Assembly: GCA_945859605.1 (NCBI GenBank)
Contig: OX243819.1
Coordinates: 10,888,619-10,952,618 of the forward strand
Source of the DNA: Lumbricus rubellus
Lineage: Eukaryota; Annelida; Clitellata; Crassiclitellata; Lumbricidae
Direction: 5' to 3'
Length of the DNA: 64,000 bases
In this document: one piece after another, positions 45,701-58,900 of the stretch
Layout of the letters: each line of letters begins with the position of its first letter
Numbering within the stretch: the first letter of the stretch is position 1
Made by a program: the position numbers and the translations under genes
Notes under the pieces: model-generated
Database searches by the model: none
What the model was told of the DNA's origin: nothing
Seen by the model: only the letters and a program-made list of their open reading frames with translations

Positions 45701-47167
45701 TTTGAATTGAATAAATGAATTGATGATCAATGTGATTTGCAATTGGCATAGGGGAATCAATACTTTCATACCAATTCATTCATTCATTAAGTGCATTTGA
45801 ATAGCGCCTCTTCAAGGGGACTACTCAGAGGTGCTCCCAACCACAGCACGGCCAAATAAAATTGTCTTAAGATTAGAGAGAAATGCCTGAGAAGAATTTC
45901 TGGACAGGGAGCCGAGTGTCAAGGGCAGACCATTCTAAACAGACTTTATTGATATGTGTTTTCAGATCTGCACTGAATATCTGTCAATCTCAGAGCATAT
46001 TTTGTCCCTAGGCTGCTTGTATGCATGACTTTGTATGTATGTATGTATTGTATGTACGTGGACACTTTTATAGCGCCTTAAAAAACTCATGAAGGTTGCT
46101 TCTGTGATCTTTTAACTGACCACACTAATTCTTTGTTATTGTTGATCTGTTTTGCTTTGAAAACCATAGACAGTATAGCCTTTACTATCACCATGTAACA
46201 ATCAGTTTACAGATTGTTTGCAATTAGATAAAAAATTTAGTGCATATGTCTGTCTTTGTTACAGGGCATCCAGAGGCCACTGAAGGAGACAGTTTCGCTG
46301 CCGGGGTCACGCGCGAGAACACCTTCTCCAGCGTCTTCAATGCGCATCTCCCTTCAGCCGTCGCACGCTATGCCATCCGCAATGTATCACCCGTCAAGCT
46401 ACCCGCATTTGAACATTGTCTGCAACCGGAAACCGCTTCCAGGTCACGAGGCGATTCTGTCCGGCGCTTTCAACCAGCTCGCTCAGGCGTCACGCGCTCG
46501 CACGGCCGCTCTGAGACGGCCGAGCGACGAGACCTCGGCCGAGCCTCTGCCGGCGCCCAGCGCCACGGACAGCGCCTACGTCCAGTTCTCCAAGACGGAT
46601 CTCACCGCCGCCGCCGCCACGGCAAAACCGGTCAAGGACAACGTTCCGCACGACTACTCGTACCCCATGCTCGAATCGGTCGGCCGCGTCCGCAGTCAGA
46701 GCTATTTCAGCACGGCGCGCAGCACGAGCCAAAAGAGCCTCGAAGTTTCGTCGTCCGCTTTGGTCGTGCCGCTCCCGAAGTCTTCGAAATCATCGCGGGG
46801 GAGCGGGGACCCACGTCGCCTGCACCAGCGGCTGCGCTGCGTCTACTGCCGCGAGATGTTTCTGCTGTCGGAGAACCGGCGCGGGGCGTGCCCCGACCGA
46901 CCGAGCGGATGTCTTCGGACTATCGAAGTGCTGACTTGCATGCGGTGTGCGCGTGGCGCCCTCTATCATCTCACGGCGGACGACGAGGGGGATTACGGCT
47001 CCGTGTGCTTGTGCGATCACGCGGACCCGCGCAATCGCAGGAAGTGGGTCATTCTGACAGTGCTTTCGGTCGTCATGCCGTGTCTCGCGTGCTATCCGAT
47101 AGCGGCCGCCTGCCACCATTGTTCGGTGCGGCACGGTAGGTGCGGCGCACGGCACAAGGCGGAGTGA
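42535..47167 (+). CDS. SPRED: SPRED (EVH1 plus Sprouty domain protein)
   Basis: Exons 42535-42706, 43307-43475, 45582-45634 and 46265-47167 join in matching phase; a first exon at 39828-39943 fits but is tentative (total then 470 residues). The first two encode an EVH1 domain with VKAQVMTRDDSSGGWVP and TPTFHHWRM..FGLTF, diagnostic of SPRED. The last encodes a c-Kit-binding-like stretch (YVQFSKTD..HDYSYPML) and a C-terminal Cys-rich Sprouty domain ending RHKAE. SPRED proteins sit at the plasma membrane and damp Ras-Raf-MAPK signalling with neurofibromin; that function is assumed from the family. A polyadenylation hexamer AATAAA lies at 47923. The gene converges with the minus-strand gene at 49452-59637. 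Confidence 0.93.
43307..43475 (+). CDS. SPRED: SPRED EVH1 exon, second half
   Basis: Acceptor attatatag, donor gtaggc, phase 0 in and phase 1 out. Encodes VTLSCVLKKDLSYTKATPTF, HHWRMQGERFGLTF and the C-terminal EVH1 helix. Confidence 0.93.
45582..45634 (+). CDS. SPRED: SPRED short linker exon
   Basis: Acceptor ttgttttag, donor gtttgt, phase 1 in and phase 0 out. Encodes a short acidic linker (FGEMVEETQEDTEASHT) between EVH1 and the last exon. Confidence 0.75.
45776..45865 (-). mobile_element. SINE tail, (AATG)n type, inverted
   Basis: CATTCATTCATT then 'atagcgcctcttcaagggga' and 'ctcagaggtgctccc'. Lies in the SPRED intron before exon 46265-47167. Confidence 0.7.
46265..47167 (+). CDS. SPRED: SPRED last exon: KBD-like region and Sprouty domain
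   Basis: Acceptor ctttgttacag, phase 0; 300 codons plus TGA. Exon residues 103-138 hold YVQFSKTD and HDYSYPMLES; residues 190-300 are the Sprouty domain with CVYCREMF, CLRTIEVLTCMRCA, LYHLTADDEGDYGS, CLC and PCLACYP. GC content is far above that of the flanking introns. Two other frames stay open across the exon but are shadows. Confidence 0.95.
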   Translation, partial: GIQRPLKETVSLPGSRARTPSPASSMRISLQPSHAMPSAMYHPSSYPHLNIVCNRKPLPGHEAILSGAFNQLAQASRARTAALRRPSDETSAEPLPAPSATDSAYVQFSKTDLTAAAATAKPVKDNVPHDYSYPMLESVGRVRSQSYFSTARSTSQKSLEVSSSALVVPLPKSSKSSRGSGDPRRLHQRLRCVYCREMFLLSENRRGACPDRPSGCLRTIEVLTCMRCARGALYHLTADDEGDYGSVCLCDHADPRNRRKWVILTVLSVVMPCLACYPIAAACHHCSVRHGRCGARHKAE

Positions 47168-49451
47168 TTGATTGACGGCGCGAACAAATTGATGAACGGA
47201 GAAGAAACGCAAAGGATCGAAATCTGGTGCTGTGTTGAAATCTGTTGCGATGATGTTTGACAGAGTTGCATATGCAGGTTGGCATCTGGGTGATCGACTG
47301 AATCTGGCGTCGTGATTGAATCTCTGAGTCAGTCAGATCAGCGTGCTGCTGCCATCGAACCCAGCGTGAAGATGGAAAATGGTTTGGCGTGTGGAAATGA
47401 TGCGGTGCCTTTGGTTCGAAACTTGGATCTGGTACGGCGAACGAACTTGATCCGTGACCGAAATCGAAAAACAGTTTGGTGCGAGGAATCTCATACACGC
47501 AACTCTATTTATACCGCAGATCTACTACGCTGGCATCATGATCAACTTTTTAACACGAACAATTAGTTTTCTCGTTGACTGCATCGATCCAAATCCACTC
47601 GCTCAACATTTCTCATTTTTCATGATAGCCGGGCGGTCGTCGTTTAGTGAACGTTACACGAGAACAAACAAACAAAGCGGTTGGTTGAAGTGGCCTTTGT
47701 TATTTGAAAGAGAAATCTTCATGTGTATCGCATTCAAACTGATAAACATGTAAAATGTGTTTCATACCGGTTATTCATTGCCATCTTTTTGCACTTGTGG
47801 TACAGTTTCTATTCTGTCTACGTAGCCACTCTTCTTGACCTGTTTTAGTCATTGTTATAGTTTTTCCTAATAATTAATTGACCCTTCATCAACATCCCTG
47901 TCACATGTTATGTAATGTTTCTAATAAAAAAATAATATCGACAATAATCACTATTCTTAATCAACGTCGTAATTGTTATCATGTACTGTCGATTACTTTG
48001 TAAGTTGTTTGTGATCTTCTACTCTTGATCAACAAATTCAGTAATTGAACTCTCAACTACCATAATTTGGCATTGGTACAGACTTGCAAGTAAAAGTCAA
48101 GTCCTGCATTGCAAGGACCTCGTGTCCAGGACTTTGTGATTTACCCATAGCTGTCTCAAGGACTTAAGAATAGGAAAATGAATTATACCCTAAGTTGCAC
48201 TATGAAGAATGGGACCTCCTAGATATATTGTCGTGAATGTAACCATTCAATATAAATAATGTAGGCATGCACACGACTCTTACTCGTGTCTTTAGTGAGA
48301 ATGCGGAGCACTACGTGGCACTACAGTAACTGTGATCACCATCTTTTGAACGAGAGTACACTAAAAGTGAATGGGAAACTAACACAGCATGTTGTTAAGC
48401 TGTTGATAGCTTATGGTAGAATGTGTTTTATTCCAAATGTACAAACGAAAACGACCTTAAAATCCTGAGGACTGAACCATGGTCAAGTGAGAAGAGCTCT
48501 TTCAGTTGGTGTTATGACATCTGTTACTTTGCGTATGTTCAAGTTGTATCTATTTCTAAAAATTTATCAAGTGCATTTCAAGAGCATAACAGGAGCTCTT
48601 GGTAACTTCACTGTTTGAGCCTGGATTAGGTGGCAGTCTACAAACGCTAAATAATAAATAAGGTGGCAGTATTCAACACTGCATCACACCTCTGGAAGGA
48701 TGCCTCCAGAATTCCGCACATATTTTATTACTCCACATTGTATCTATATATTTAGATAGCGCCTCTCACAGAAGTTTGGACAACCCTTCTGATTCTATGT
48801 GGACTCGTGGAGCTGTGAATAATCTGGTGCCCTGCGCCTGACTTTTGCATGGCGCTTCCAAAGGTTTCAGGCCTACAGTAATTATGCATACACATTCAGC
48901 ACGTAAACTGTTTTGCTCTCAATATCTGTCTTTATGCACCTCAAGAGAAGCTTTCAAAGATCACCCAATGCACAACACAGGACATGAACCAGTAGACCTA
49001 ATAACCGAAATCACATATTAATAAAGACATGAGCAATGTTGATCTGCAATGCACTGCTGAACAGTGATAGTGCATGGATTGTCAAGTTAATTCTTTATAT
49101 TTAATAAAAACCTAACATTTTGTATGATAAAATGCTCAACAAATACGGTCACTTTGACTTTTTAATGGCCTTCTATTATTACAAACTTCAATCAAAGCTG
49201 AGACTAAGACACAAATTCTAGATTTCAATTATTGACAGTAAACGGATGCTGCAACCACTGCAGTTAACATATAATGTAAAATAAAACACAAATGCATGCA
49301 AGAACGCTTGCTTCACCTTTAAGGACTGTCATTCATCGGCATTACCAAACAAACGTAACACTCGGCAACAGAGTTCAATTGTCAAAACTACATTCAACAT
49401 TTTCAGAGCCATTGTTGAACGCAGTCAATAGATCAGCATACAATCCACCTT
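47168..49451. other. Region between convergent genes: 3' UTRs, no gene seen
   Basis: Contains the presumed SPRED 3' UTR with AATAAA at 47923 and, further right, the presumed 3' UTR of the minus-strand gene. Otherwise AT-rich single-copy-looking DNA. Confidence 0.6.
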
Positions 49452-52400
49452 CTAAAAGTTGAAATCCTTGAACCTGACGTTCAGACGTTCATCACCATGC
49501 GCTGACATCGATCGGCCATGGTATGTCTGTTAAGAAAATAATTAATCTGTTGAGCTCACAAGTTCATTGAACCAGAATGAATGCACATCATGTTAAATAG
49601 TATGATATGCAAGAAGCAATTATTATTATTGCTCTTTATGTATATATATTACTATGTATATATGTAATGAACACAATCAAAATGTTTCAAAAGCCATTTT
49701 TAAAACAAAAATGTAATTACAATCATAAGCAAAAAAGCCAAACAACCATCATAAATTACAATCCACCTTGCGAAAGTGCATAGCCTTCGAACTGCCTTGA
49801 AAATATACACTTAACCGACTTGTGCACATGACAGAAGTACTGTGTTACAGTGGCTAAATGTATTGGTGTTCAATGACATAGATGCAGTCCACGTAATGCC
49901 TTATGTTTTAAATGACGTTGATTGAAAGTTTATTATACTAAAAACTCATAATGTTATCATCATTACATATCAATCAAGCAGTCATTAAATACAAACAGAG
50001 TCTCACAAAAGCAGCAGCTTAAACAGTGTTGGGCCTCAATTTCCAGTATGCAACTGCTTACAATGACAGGCCTCAATTGTTCAGTTTTAAGCCAACAAAT
50101 CATTAAATTAAACAGAGAATGAGAGTGCTTTAGCAAAAGTAAAATTAACATTTAATTCAAGTAAGTATAATAGGAATGTCTATGATTGCACACTCTGGAT
50201 TGTCTATCAGTCTGCACTTATTCTTAACATCAGACTGTTGACTGGTAACAATGTTACAAAACTTGCTGATACGACCAACAGGCAGATCAGTGCACAGCCA
50301 AAACCCAGTCATTTGCTATCCACGAGCGAAATGTCTAGGTGACTAGAATGTTCTACCGGTAAGACAAATTAACCACTAGACTACAGTAACTGTGCACCCC
50401 AAAATATAGGTTAATGGTTACCATAATCGCATCAATGGCTTCGCTGGTGCTGTTCATCTGCACATGCAACGTCTTCTTGTTCAGATCATATCTAAAAGTT
50501 CAAATTTAAGAAACTACCAACAAATTGCAAAGTCCTAGAACTAACTACTGCACAATAATGCTACTGACAATCACATAGGTTCAGTTTCAATGTTACAGGC
50601 CAGTGGTTTTCAGCCTTTTTCTAGTGATGGAACTTTTCTCAGGCACACCTTTGCTCACAAAACACTGCGTGTTTAACCCGTGCAACACAGAATCATTGCA
50701 CGAAAGAATGGCAGAAAGCTGCGAAGAATTCTACTCTTTGTTAATACATTTGTGAATTCAGTAGACATTTTGAAATTTTATATCAAACATGCTGTGGATG
50801 CCGATGCCCTCGAAACCCCGGCTGAAAACTACTACTATAGCATGTTTAAAGTATCACAAGTTAACAATGGAGGTCTACAGGGTAAAGTTGCAGCTCATAT
50901 CTGATCAGTGCATATATACATATATAATTATATATCTAGCGTGTTTAAGTGCTCATACATAGGTAAGGCACATTTGCTGCACCATTCATTTGTTTCCAGT
51001 TTGTCTAACAGCTTGAAACAGTGAAACAAAGTCAACCTTCAATGGATTGTTTCATTAATTGGTGACAATACCTGAGAGCATACATGTATTCAAGTATAAT
51101 GCTATAAATTTCTCGTTTATCAATATAACTAAACAAACTAAACAAAGTTTTACAAAGAAACTATATGGCACCTCTTTCTTATATTCTAGAGAGTGCCTCT
51201 AAGTTGAGAAAGTCTAGTTTTCTTACCCACAAAACAGATGAGCAACCACTGAGCCACGCTGGCTCAGCATTCCGAGAACATTGATGTCCTGCATGTTCTG
51301 TCTAGAAATGCATTGAAAGTGCAGAATCAAAATAGGATTGAGTACCAGGAATTCTCATATGACAAATTTGTTCAAATGTTCTTGTAAAATGTAATTGGAA
51401 GTGATATAAATAAACTCAGTATACAAAGAGCATTCCCAGATTGTTCAGCAAGCTTACATTGCCTTTTGACCATAGACAGCAATGTTTAATCACATGAATG
51501 TTCATGCATAAACTGGTAAACAACTTTTAAGCATTGGATAAATGCCAAATTATTATTCAGCTGCAGCTACTATGAAGACTCTCTTTTTATTTTTCGTTTT
51601 TCCAGTTATAAATTTTATAAGAGATAGCAACAAGATCAACATCGAAGCTTATACAGAGTAAACAAATGAATGGTAGGATCAACAGGACATAAGAGAAACA
51701 AACTTAAAGGATAACCCAATTAAGTAGGTAAGTAAGTAAGTATAGCCTTTATTACTCCATTGCAGACTAATGCAATATAACACATAGACGCAATATAACA
51801 CATAGACGCAATAACACAGCATAGCAATATAATATAAAAACTATATAAAAGTAATCTAAAACAAATGTTAATAAGTAGTCTAGTATTGAAACCTTTTTTC
51901 TGAGGTCAGAATGCAGAATTTCAAGTTTGTGTGAATGACCGCAAAGAATATTGTGATTCATGAACTGGAGAGAATAAACCATGGAGAACATGCCCAGGGT
52001 GAGCCAAAACAGTGGGAAATAGGGCACGGTCAGCTTTGATGCACTGCACACCTCTTCGAAAGTATCGAAGTTGGAGGTAAAAAAACTAAGTTTAACAAGT
52101 TTACATATAACATAATTCAGCCGTTCACGCTCACTCAAATGACAAAGCCCTACCAAGCAGGAGTACACCATATGCGTTACTATGGTCGAGCGAACTACGT
52201 TGTATAGACGAATACAACTTTAGCTTAAAGTGTGCCTGGAAGGTCATGGACAGCGTTCAGGCACTTATTTTAAAATCTGAACACCGTCCTGCCACTTATT
52301 TGGCCCAGATAGCAGGGACAGATGAGGAGCATCCAGAAACTACTTTTTCTACACTGTAAGCACTGGACGAATATCAGCAAGTCCATGAGCTACCACGATA

Positions 52401-52926
52401 TGCAACACAAAAAGGGACTGCTTTGCTCTGCAACATATGTTATTAATATGCAAAGTGAACCCAATTCTTTCAGAGAGTGCTACACCAAAGATCTGACAAA
52501 GATCAACAATATTTGGAATTGTGACATTAGTTCGGTAATGAGGACAGCTATGATCATTTCACAATACTTATAATAATACTAAAAAAAATAATATGTATAG
52601 ATTTAAGTGGCATAAGTTCGTAAGCAATCGATTTAAAATCGTAGCAATGATTCAGAAGCACTTACTAGTATGAAGAGAGAATTACAAAGAATTTGGTACA
52701 ATGCACTCAATGATATAGTAATGCAATTACCTAATTATAAACAAACTCCGGAATTGGAAGTGAGGCAAGCTGCACAGCAAGGTCATTGAGATGTTGTTAA
52801 TTGATGCTTCACATATGGGGGCAGTGTTAAAACTTACGGGATTCCCGCAACTGACAGACAGCTCGACGGCGCCTCATCATCATACTCGACCCGTTCGTCG
52901 TCACAGCTTTTGATGGTTATTTCGTC
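49452..52926 (-). CDS. RRM3 of the fusion gene, four exons with stop
   Basis: Exons 52926-52838 (acidic linker plus beta1), 51301-51227, 50491-50422 and 49526-49452. The second needs the acceptor ctag just before ACAGAAC to keep phase. The last exon ends RLNVRFKDFNF then TAG, a typical RRM beta4 end; the protein stops right after the domain. Confidence 0.82.
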
Positions 52927-55900
52927 CTACAAAATCAGATCACATTCGACAAACACCTTTAATTAGCAGCTGTTGCTCATGTCACTATTATTGCCAGTAG
53001 TAACTTTTCAATTCAGCAAAGTGCAAAGGCCCAAATGGTGCAATAAAAACATTTTGTTGAAGACATATTCAGCAGCTATCTGTGCTAACTAATGCTGTAT
53101 TTCAGAAACACTGACAGTCATAAAGCAGTCAATTGTTTCAAAACTGTGGCCGTGCATAGCTAACACTCAAACAAACACACAGACTTACCAAAATATATAT
53201 AAGATTACATGGTATCGGACAACTATGGGATAATAAAAAGTTGTAAATAGACTAATTGTGGACGACTGGACATCATAATCAGATATTTATTTTGCGCACG
53301 TACATTCTGCCGAAACCATCTCCCCACTACATGCACCATGCACCTGTATGCAAATCGCCTAAATTCTGTGACCTCTGTCCTCTGCACACGTAATATAGCC
53401 CCTAAACACATGAGATTTTATTAGGTGATTACCATCATAGAAATAATGAAAATATAGATGCTTACATCGGGTATATCGAATGGATTCACAGATGACACGT
53501 TTACTTTCAAAGGCATTCCCCACAGTTCAACTCCGTTCAGCATGCTTCTCGCTAACAACACATCACAGTAATATTGCTTATATTTTACATCATAATAATC
53601 ATCTGATGTTCATTTAAGTTATTTCTGAAGTTGTAATTAGGTTCTGCTGCACTTAAAACTGATCAATACATCTGCACATGCTTTTAAGATGCATGTAAAT
53701 GCACAATTGTTATTTGTTTACATAATCACTGCTTTCATTAAAATACCTTCAAAGTATATTTCTGATTTAAGATTAACCTTGATACTGAACAGCACATTTA
53801 GTGTGGATACTGCTTTTGATTACCAAAAATTGTACTGCACAATACAAAACATTAGAATATAAAACTTATACAATCTGACAGATGTGATAGAACATAAAAC
53901 TGCATATGTTAATATGTAACATATAGCAGCTTTAAGGTCATTGAATGCAATATAAAATAAATGGATATAATATTTTGATGTATGCCAGGATTGAGCAGAA
54001 CAGCATAAGGCATGGTTCTTACAAGTTTACGGCCTGAAGAGATAAAAATAAATTTTTGAAAATACCTTTGTCCGCCTGCTCTTTGTCCTCAAAGGACACC
54101 CATGACTTTTGTTCGCTGTGAAGCAGAAATGTAAAGTTGACCTTGCCGTATAAACCTGTCCAAAAGATACACAAACTTAAGTATCATTCTTCAGTCAGCA
54201 ACTCTAGTAGCAAAATCGACCATATTTAATTTATAACATCTGTCATGATTTTATGCCATCCTTATCATCATCACCATCATCATCAGCTGATCCTATTCAC
54301 TTCCTTCAAACAAGTCACACATCTAAAATCTAACTTTATATTTTCATTTGCTACAATTTTCACCTGAAAGTCTGTAGTCATGACTTCAGTCTGAACTGGC
54401 CTAGCGTGTAAGCAGCATATGAGCAGTTTAAAGGTGCTTGAAATCATAGACACATAGAATACTAAATCATAGACACATAGAATACTAAATCATAGACACA
54501 TAGAATACTAAATCATAGACACATAGAATACTTACTGAACAGATTGTAGAGCCCGTTAGTGGTCATTTTCTAAAATGCAACCAAACCATGGCAAATAATT
54601 TAAAATTGTTTTTGAACACTGACAACAGTAAACTTAAATAACTCACAATGCATGAATTAATGCTTTTGCTAGGACAGTAAGTCAACAATTAATTTTGTCT
54701 ATTCAGTACCCAGCTGATAGTTCACAACTTGGGACAAGTAAAAAGGAGAAAATATCATCAGGAATCTGTTAGCGGTACAAATTGGTCACTGAGCACTGTG
54801 AGCGGTTCTAAATAAGTTTCCAATTACATTACATTAATTATTCTTAGCAGTCTTAATTAACATTCAACAGATTTGAAGTCACCATGGTATTCTTAAATGT
54901 AATGTCGGGAAACACATAATAGAACAGGTTCTTACAAGTGGCCTGAAGTTTGTTATTTCCATCACCCGATCAAACACTTCGTTTGGAGGAGATGGTCCTG
55001 TCGCAATTTCTGGATCAACCGTCTGGTTCGTCGGGATATCCTCCATCTCATTCTACAAATACCAAAAATAAAAAATAAAATTATTTTGCGTCATGGAACT
55101 CAACAAATGTTCTGTCCAAATCAGCATATATTAAGTAATTATTGAGATCCATTTGATTTCCATAAACAAACAACATATAATTGTGCCACATTTAGTTACA
55201 AGTACATCTACGATGAATCGAGTAATGTCCAGTTGACTATAGAATCGATATGCCCAGTGTATGAATCGTAATCGTAAAGTCGAAATATCTACAGCGTCCA
55301 CAGAAGCCAAGTCGTGGGAACCAGCTTATTCACAGGAGCTCAATCAAAGCAAAATCGAATAGTCAAAAATTGAATGGGAGCATAAAAATAAACAATGAAC
55401 ATTGTTCATTCTTACATGAAAACTCTCGAGTTTTATTCAGATTTACAACTCTAGCAGAGTATTATGACGTAACTATGACGTAACAAACAATGAAGTGGTG
55501 TGAAAGAAGCTGAGAAATAAACAAAGATTTAACAGTCAACCAGGTATCTACAACTGTTCTCTGATTTTACCAAACACTTTAACAAAGAGTTACTAAAAGT
55601 GAATTGGAAACTCATTAAAGTGCAAGTAGAACTGTTCTTTGTGAACAAGCTGTTTCAGTTGCTGAATTAGATTTTCCAATTCTCAAGCTGTATCTGCTTA
55701 TGCTATTCAGTTGCTTCATGTCATTTCATTCTGAACTTACAAATTACTATTTTCACTTATCTGTCAAAGCATCAATCATTCCTACCTCTTCCAAATCCAC
55801 CACAACAATTTCTCCGTGTAGAACCAGAGGAAACATTTGAAAATAGTCGAGGCATCTCTTTGCTGCCTCTTTGTCCATCACCAGATGCACCTTGAACAAC

Positions 55901-58900
55901 AAGCAAATTAATGTTAAGCATGATAAATAAATCAACAATAATAATCAACTGTATGAAAAATGTTAACATGTACAAGTAAACAGATTTAGTCTGCTGCATT
56001 AGATATAGGACATCTGTTTGGCGATACAGCCGCTACCGATATCTAATTGGTTGAATGACAATCAATCAGTGATGTGTCATTCTATATTCTGAGCACTCAT
56101 GAGATCAAAATGCATACATGTATCATTAATAACATGCAGAGCTTTATTCTTTTCCATGTGTCCGTTGAGTACTCCATTAGAGTACTAAATAGAGTAGCTT
56201 AAAAGTCAATTCTTCTGAAAATAAAGGACACATTCCAGATTATCTTCTACCACTAATTTAGGTGCTATTTAGCACCAAAGTTTCTATGTGCCGGCAGTAC
56301 CCAACCATGTGTTTCAATACCTTTATCAAGAGATATCCTACACGTGTGTTGCTGTCCTGCATTATAGATTTTTATGTGATCTCCAAGGGATATATATACC
56401 TTACGATTTTGGATTTAACATTGAATAAGACGACCACCAAATTTGGACTTTCAAAATTGTCCAAAAATTATCGAATCACAGAGAGCATATGAAGTGTTTC
56501 GATGAATATACAATGTATTAAAAAAAATGACACAAGTGTTGTTTTTGCTTCTAAAAGGTTATTGCTGCTAGAAGCGCTAAATATAAATGTTCAGATACAA
56601 TACCATACAATACTAAAGTTATAACAAGGAATTTATATAAATGGTGAACAGTGACAAACAATAAATGCAAAACAAATAAAAATATAAACATAATCATCAT
56701 TGCCACATCCAGAAGAGATGTAAACAAATAATGCAACCACAAGAGTTCATGCAGACCGAACCTTGCGTGCAGACGCGTTCCTTTGAAGAAGATGAATCTT
56801 CCCAAATCTCTCCACCAGACAAAGAATTTCCACCAACGATGCACTTTCCGGAACATTGTCAAATGTTAAGACCGATGTGGGCGTCAGCTTAAGCTAAAAA
56901 CAAATTATGAAATGGGTTAGTATAATGGATAACATGCTGGCCTGAAGGAAGAGCTTATAAACGGTATAGCCGGTTCGAATCCTGTAGGGCCCCTGGTTTA
57001 GCTCCTCCTTCATTCCCTAGGTGGCAGCTGAAGTACATAGAGCCTACACCTGGCACGACTGCAAAGTTGTGATTTTTTCTGTGATTTGCGTTCTTGGGAT
57101 TTGTTTGAATTGTATAACTTGTTCGTACTGCATAACTGTAACCTGTAATCAATTGCGGTCTGTCAACCAGATTACTGAATAAATAAAAATTATTATTATT
57201 ATAACTACTTGCCACAATAAAATTTTATAAAAGCCTAATATTAAAGTACAATTCATGATTTAGTATAACAAATTCTTCTATTTTCACACACTAAATATGA
57301 CTTACAACACAAAAATGTGATTTACTGGCCATTTAAAATTTTAGACCTGATGCCAGGAAATATAAAAAGGGAGACAATTATTATAGTGCATATTACTGAA
57401 ACTTTGTACACCTGTGAATTAGCAAAAGAACATTTATGGAAAGAAATCCAGTTCCATGCATAATCAGTTGTTTAATGTTAGGTCATTGATTGATATCCAA
57501 TTCAAAGATTCAACACTGCTATAACGCTGTACTATAATATCATTGTAATAGCAAACAACAATGCCTTACTCTCTTTGGATCCGGAAGGACATTATCCTCA
57601 TCAACTTCAGTTGATTTTGTGTCCTGAAAAACCACAAATTTCCTTAAAATAAAACCACAAAAATAAAACCAAAGGCTTTCTCATGACTCTAGAGATGTCC
57701 GGCTGGTTTTTTCCTTAGTTTTCCCCAGTCTGTTTACATTTTCTAAGAATTTTATGACTCTCTTCGCGCAGTTTTCTAATCACCCAGTTTTCCAGTTCTG
57801 CTTGTTTTTTTACTGTAAAAGTTCAGTAATAAACTTAAGAACTTCTTATCACAGATAACTTAGCATCCAAGAAACATTTTCAAGTAATTTCAGACTCGTC
57901 TTTACAGACATGTTAGATACTTAGTTTAGCGGCAATGTGAAGTTCTTACACTTGTAAACGAGCAGTGTTTTCAGTTTCGAGTGTGTAAGACTTGTGGAAA
58001 GAGAGCAAGAGGTGAAGAATCTTTGGTGCATTCAAGTTCATAACACAGCAATAATCATTATTCCAATGTAATTAGGTACAGTTTTAGACAGGCTCAACAT
58101 GAACAGTGAATTGTACTTTACATTGATTCAAAGTGTACAGTTATACTTCTGTATATGATGTACGTATTAGAAGTTGTCGTAAATAATTTACATCACATTA
58201 GATAATTCTTTTTAAACATAATCTAGAAGTATGAAGTTGCACAATATACATAATGGATTTCAGAGAAGAAATGTGATGCGATACAATACAAGAGATGTTG
58301 TAGACTGTAGACATGCACTCACTTTCACCTGTGGCGCGACTGGCACCGCACGAAGTTTCTCTTGAAGTTCTGTTTTCGCTGCTTCAAGTTCAATCCCCTT
58401 ATCGTCCTTGTACTTGACGGCCATTTCGGCAATCATAACGTCCAGTTCACCGATCGTCAGGTTCCTGTGAAGAAATTATTCACAAAGTTTTAATGAGCCA
58501 TCTACCGAAATAAAATGACCGTCATAAGATGGCTAAAAAATAATTTATGTTTTGCTCGTCTTAGGACTGGTGTTAATCTAGTGAGTCTGTAGCGCAACAG
58601 AAAGTAGCACCACCTATCGAGACTATAATAGTGCAACAAGAAATTGACTTTATGACTTCAGAACTTCACAACATTTTTGTTTGTTTATATTATTAAAGAT
58701 ATCATCAAACATAGCAACATTCAAGACGAATTATATTATCTGTTCCAGTTTGGCACAGTCTAATTTTATGTAGTGCTGAACCGCAAAACGCAAACTGAGG
58801 CCGCTATACTTCAAGACAGACCAAGACATCTGCTACAAGACAGTTTATAAAAAGTAAAGAAAAAAACCTTGAAATCAAGGCTGGCAAAAAATATAGGTCT

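Noticed and set aside
46240..47139. 299-residue + frame overlapping the SPRED last exon
   Set aside because: Out of frame with the conserved Sprouty domain; a by-product of the high GC content of this exon.
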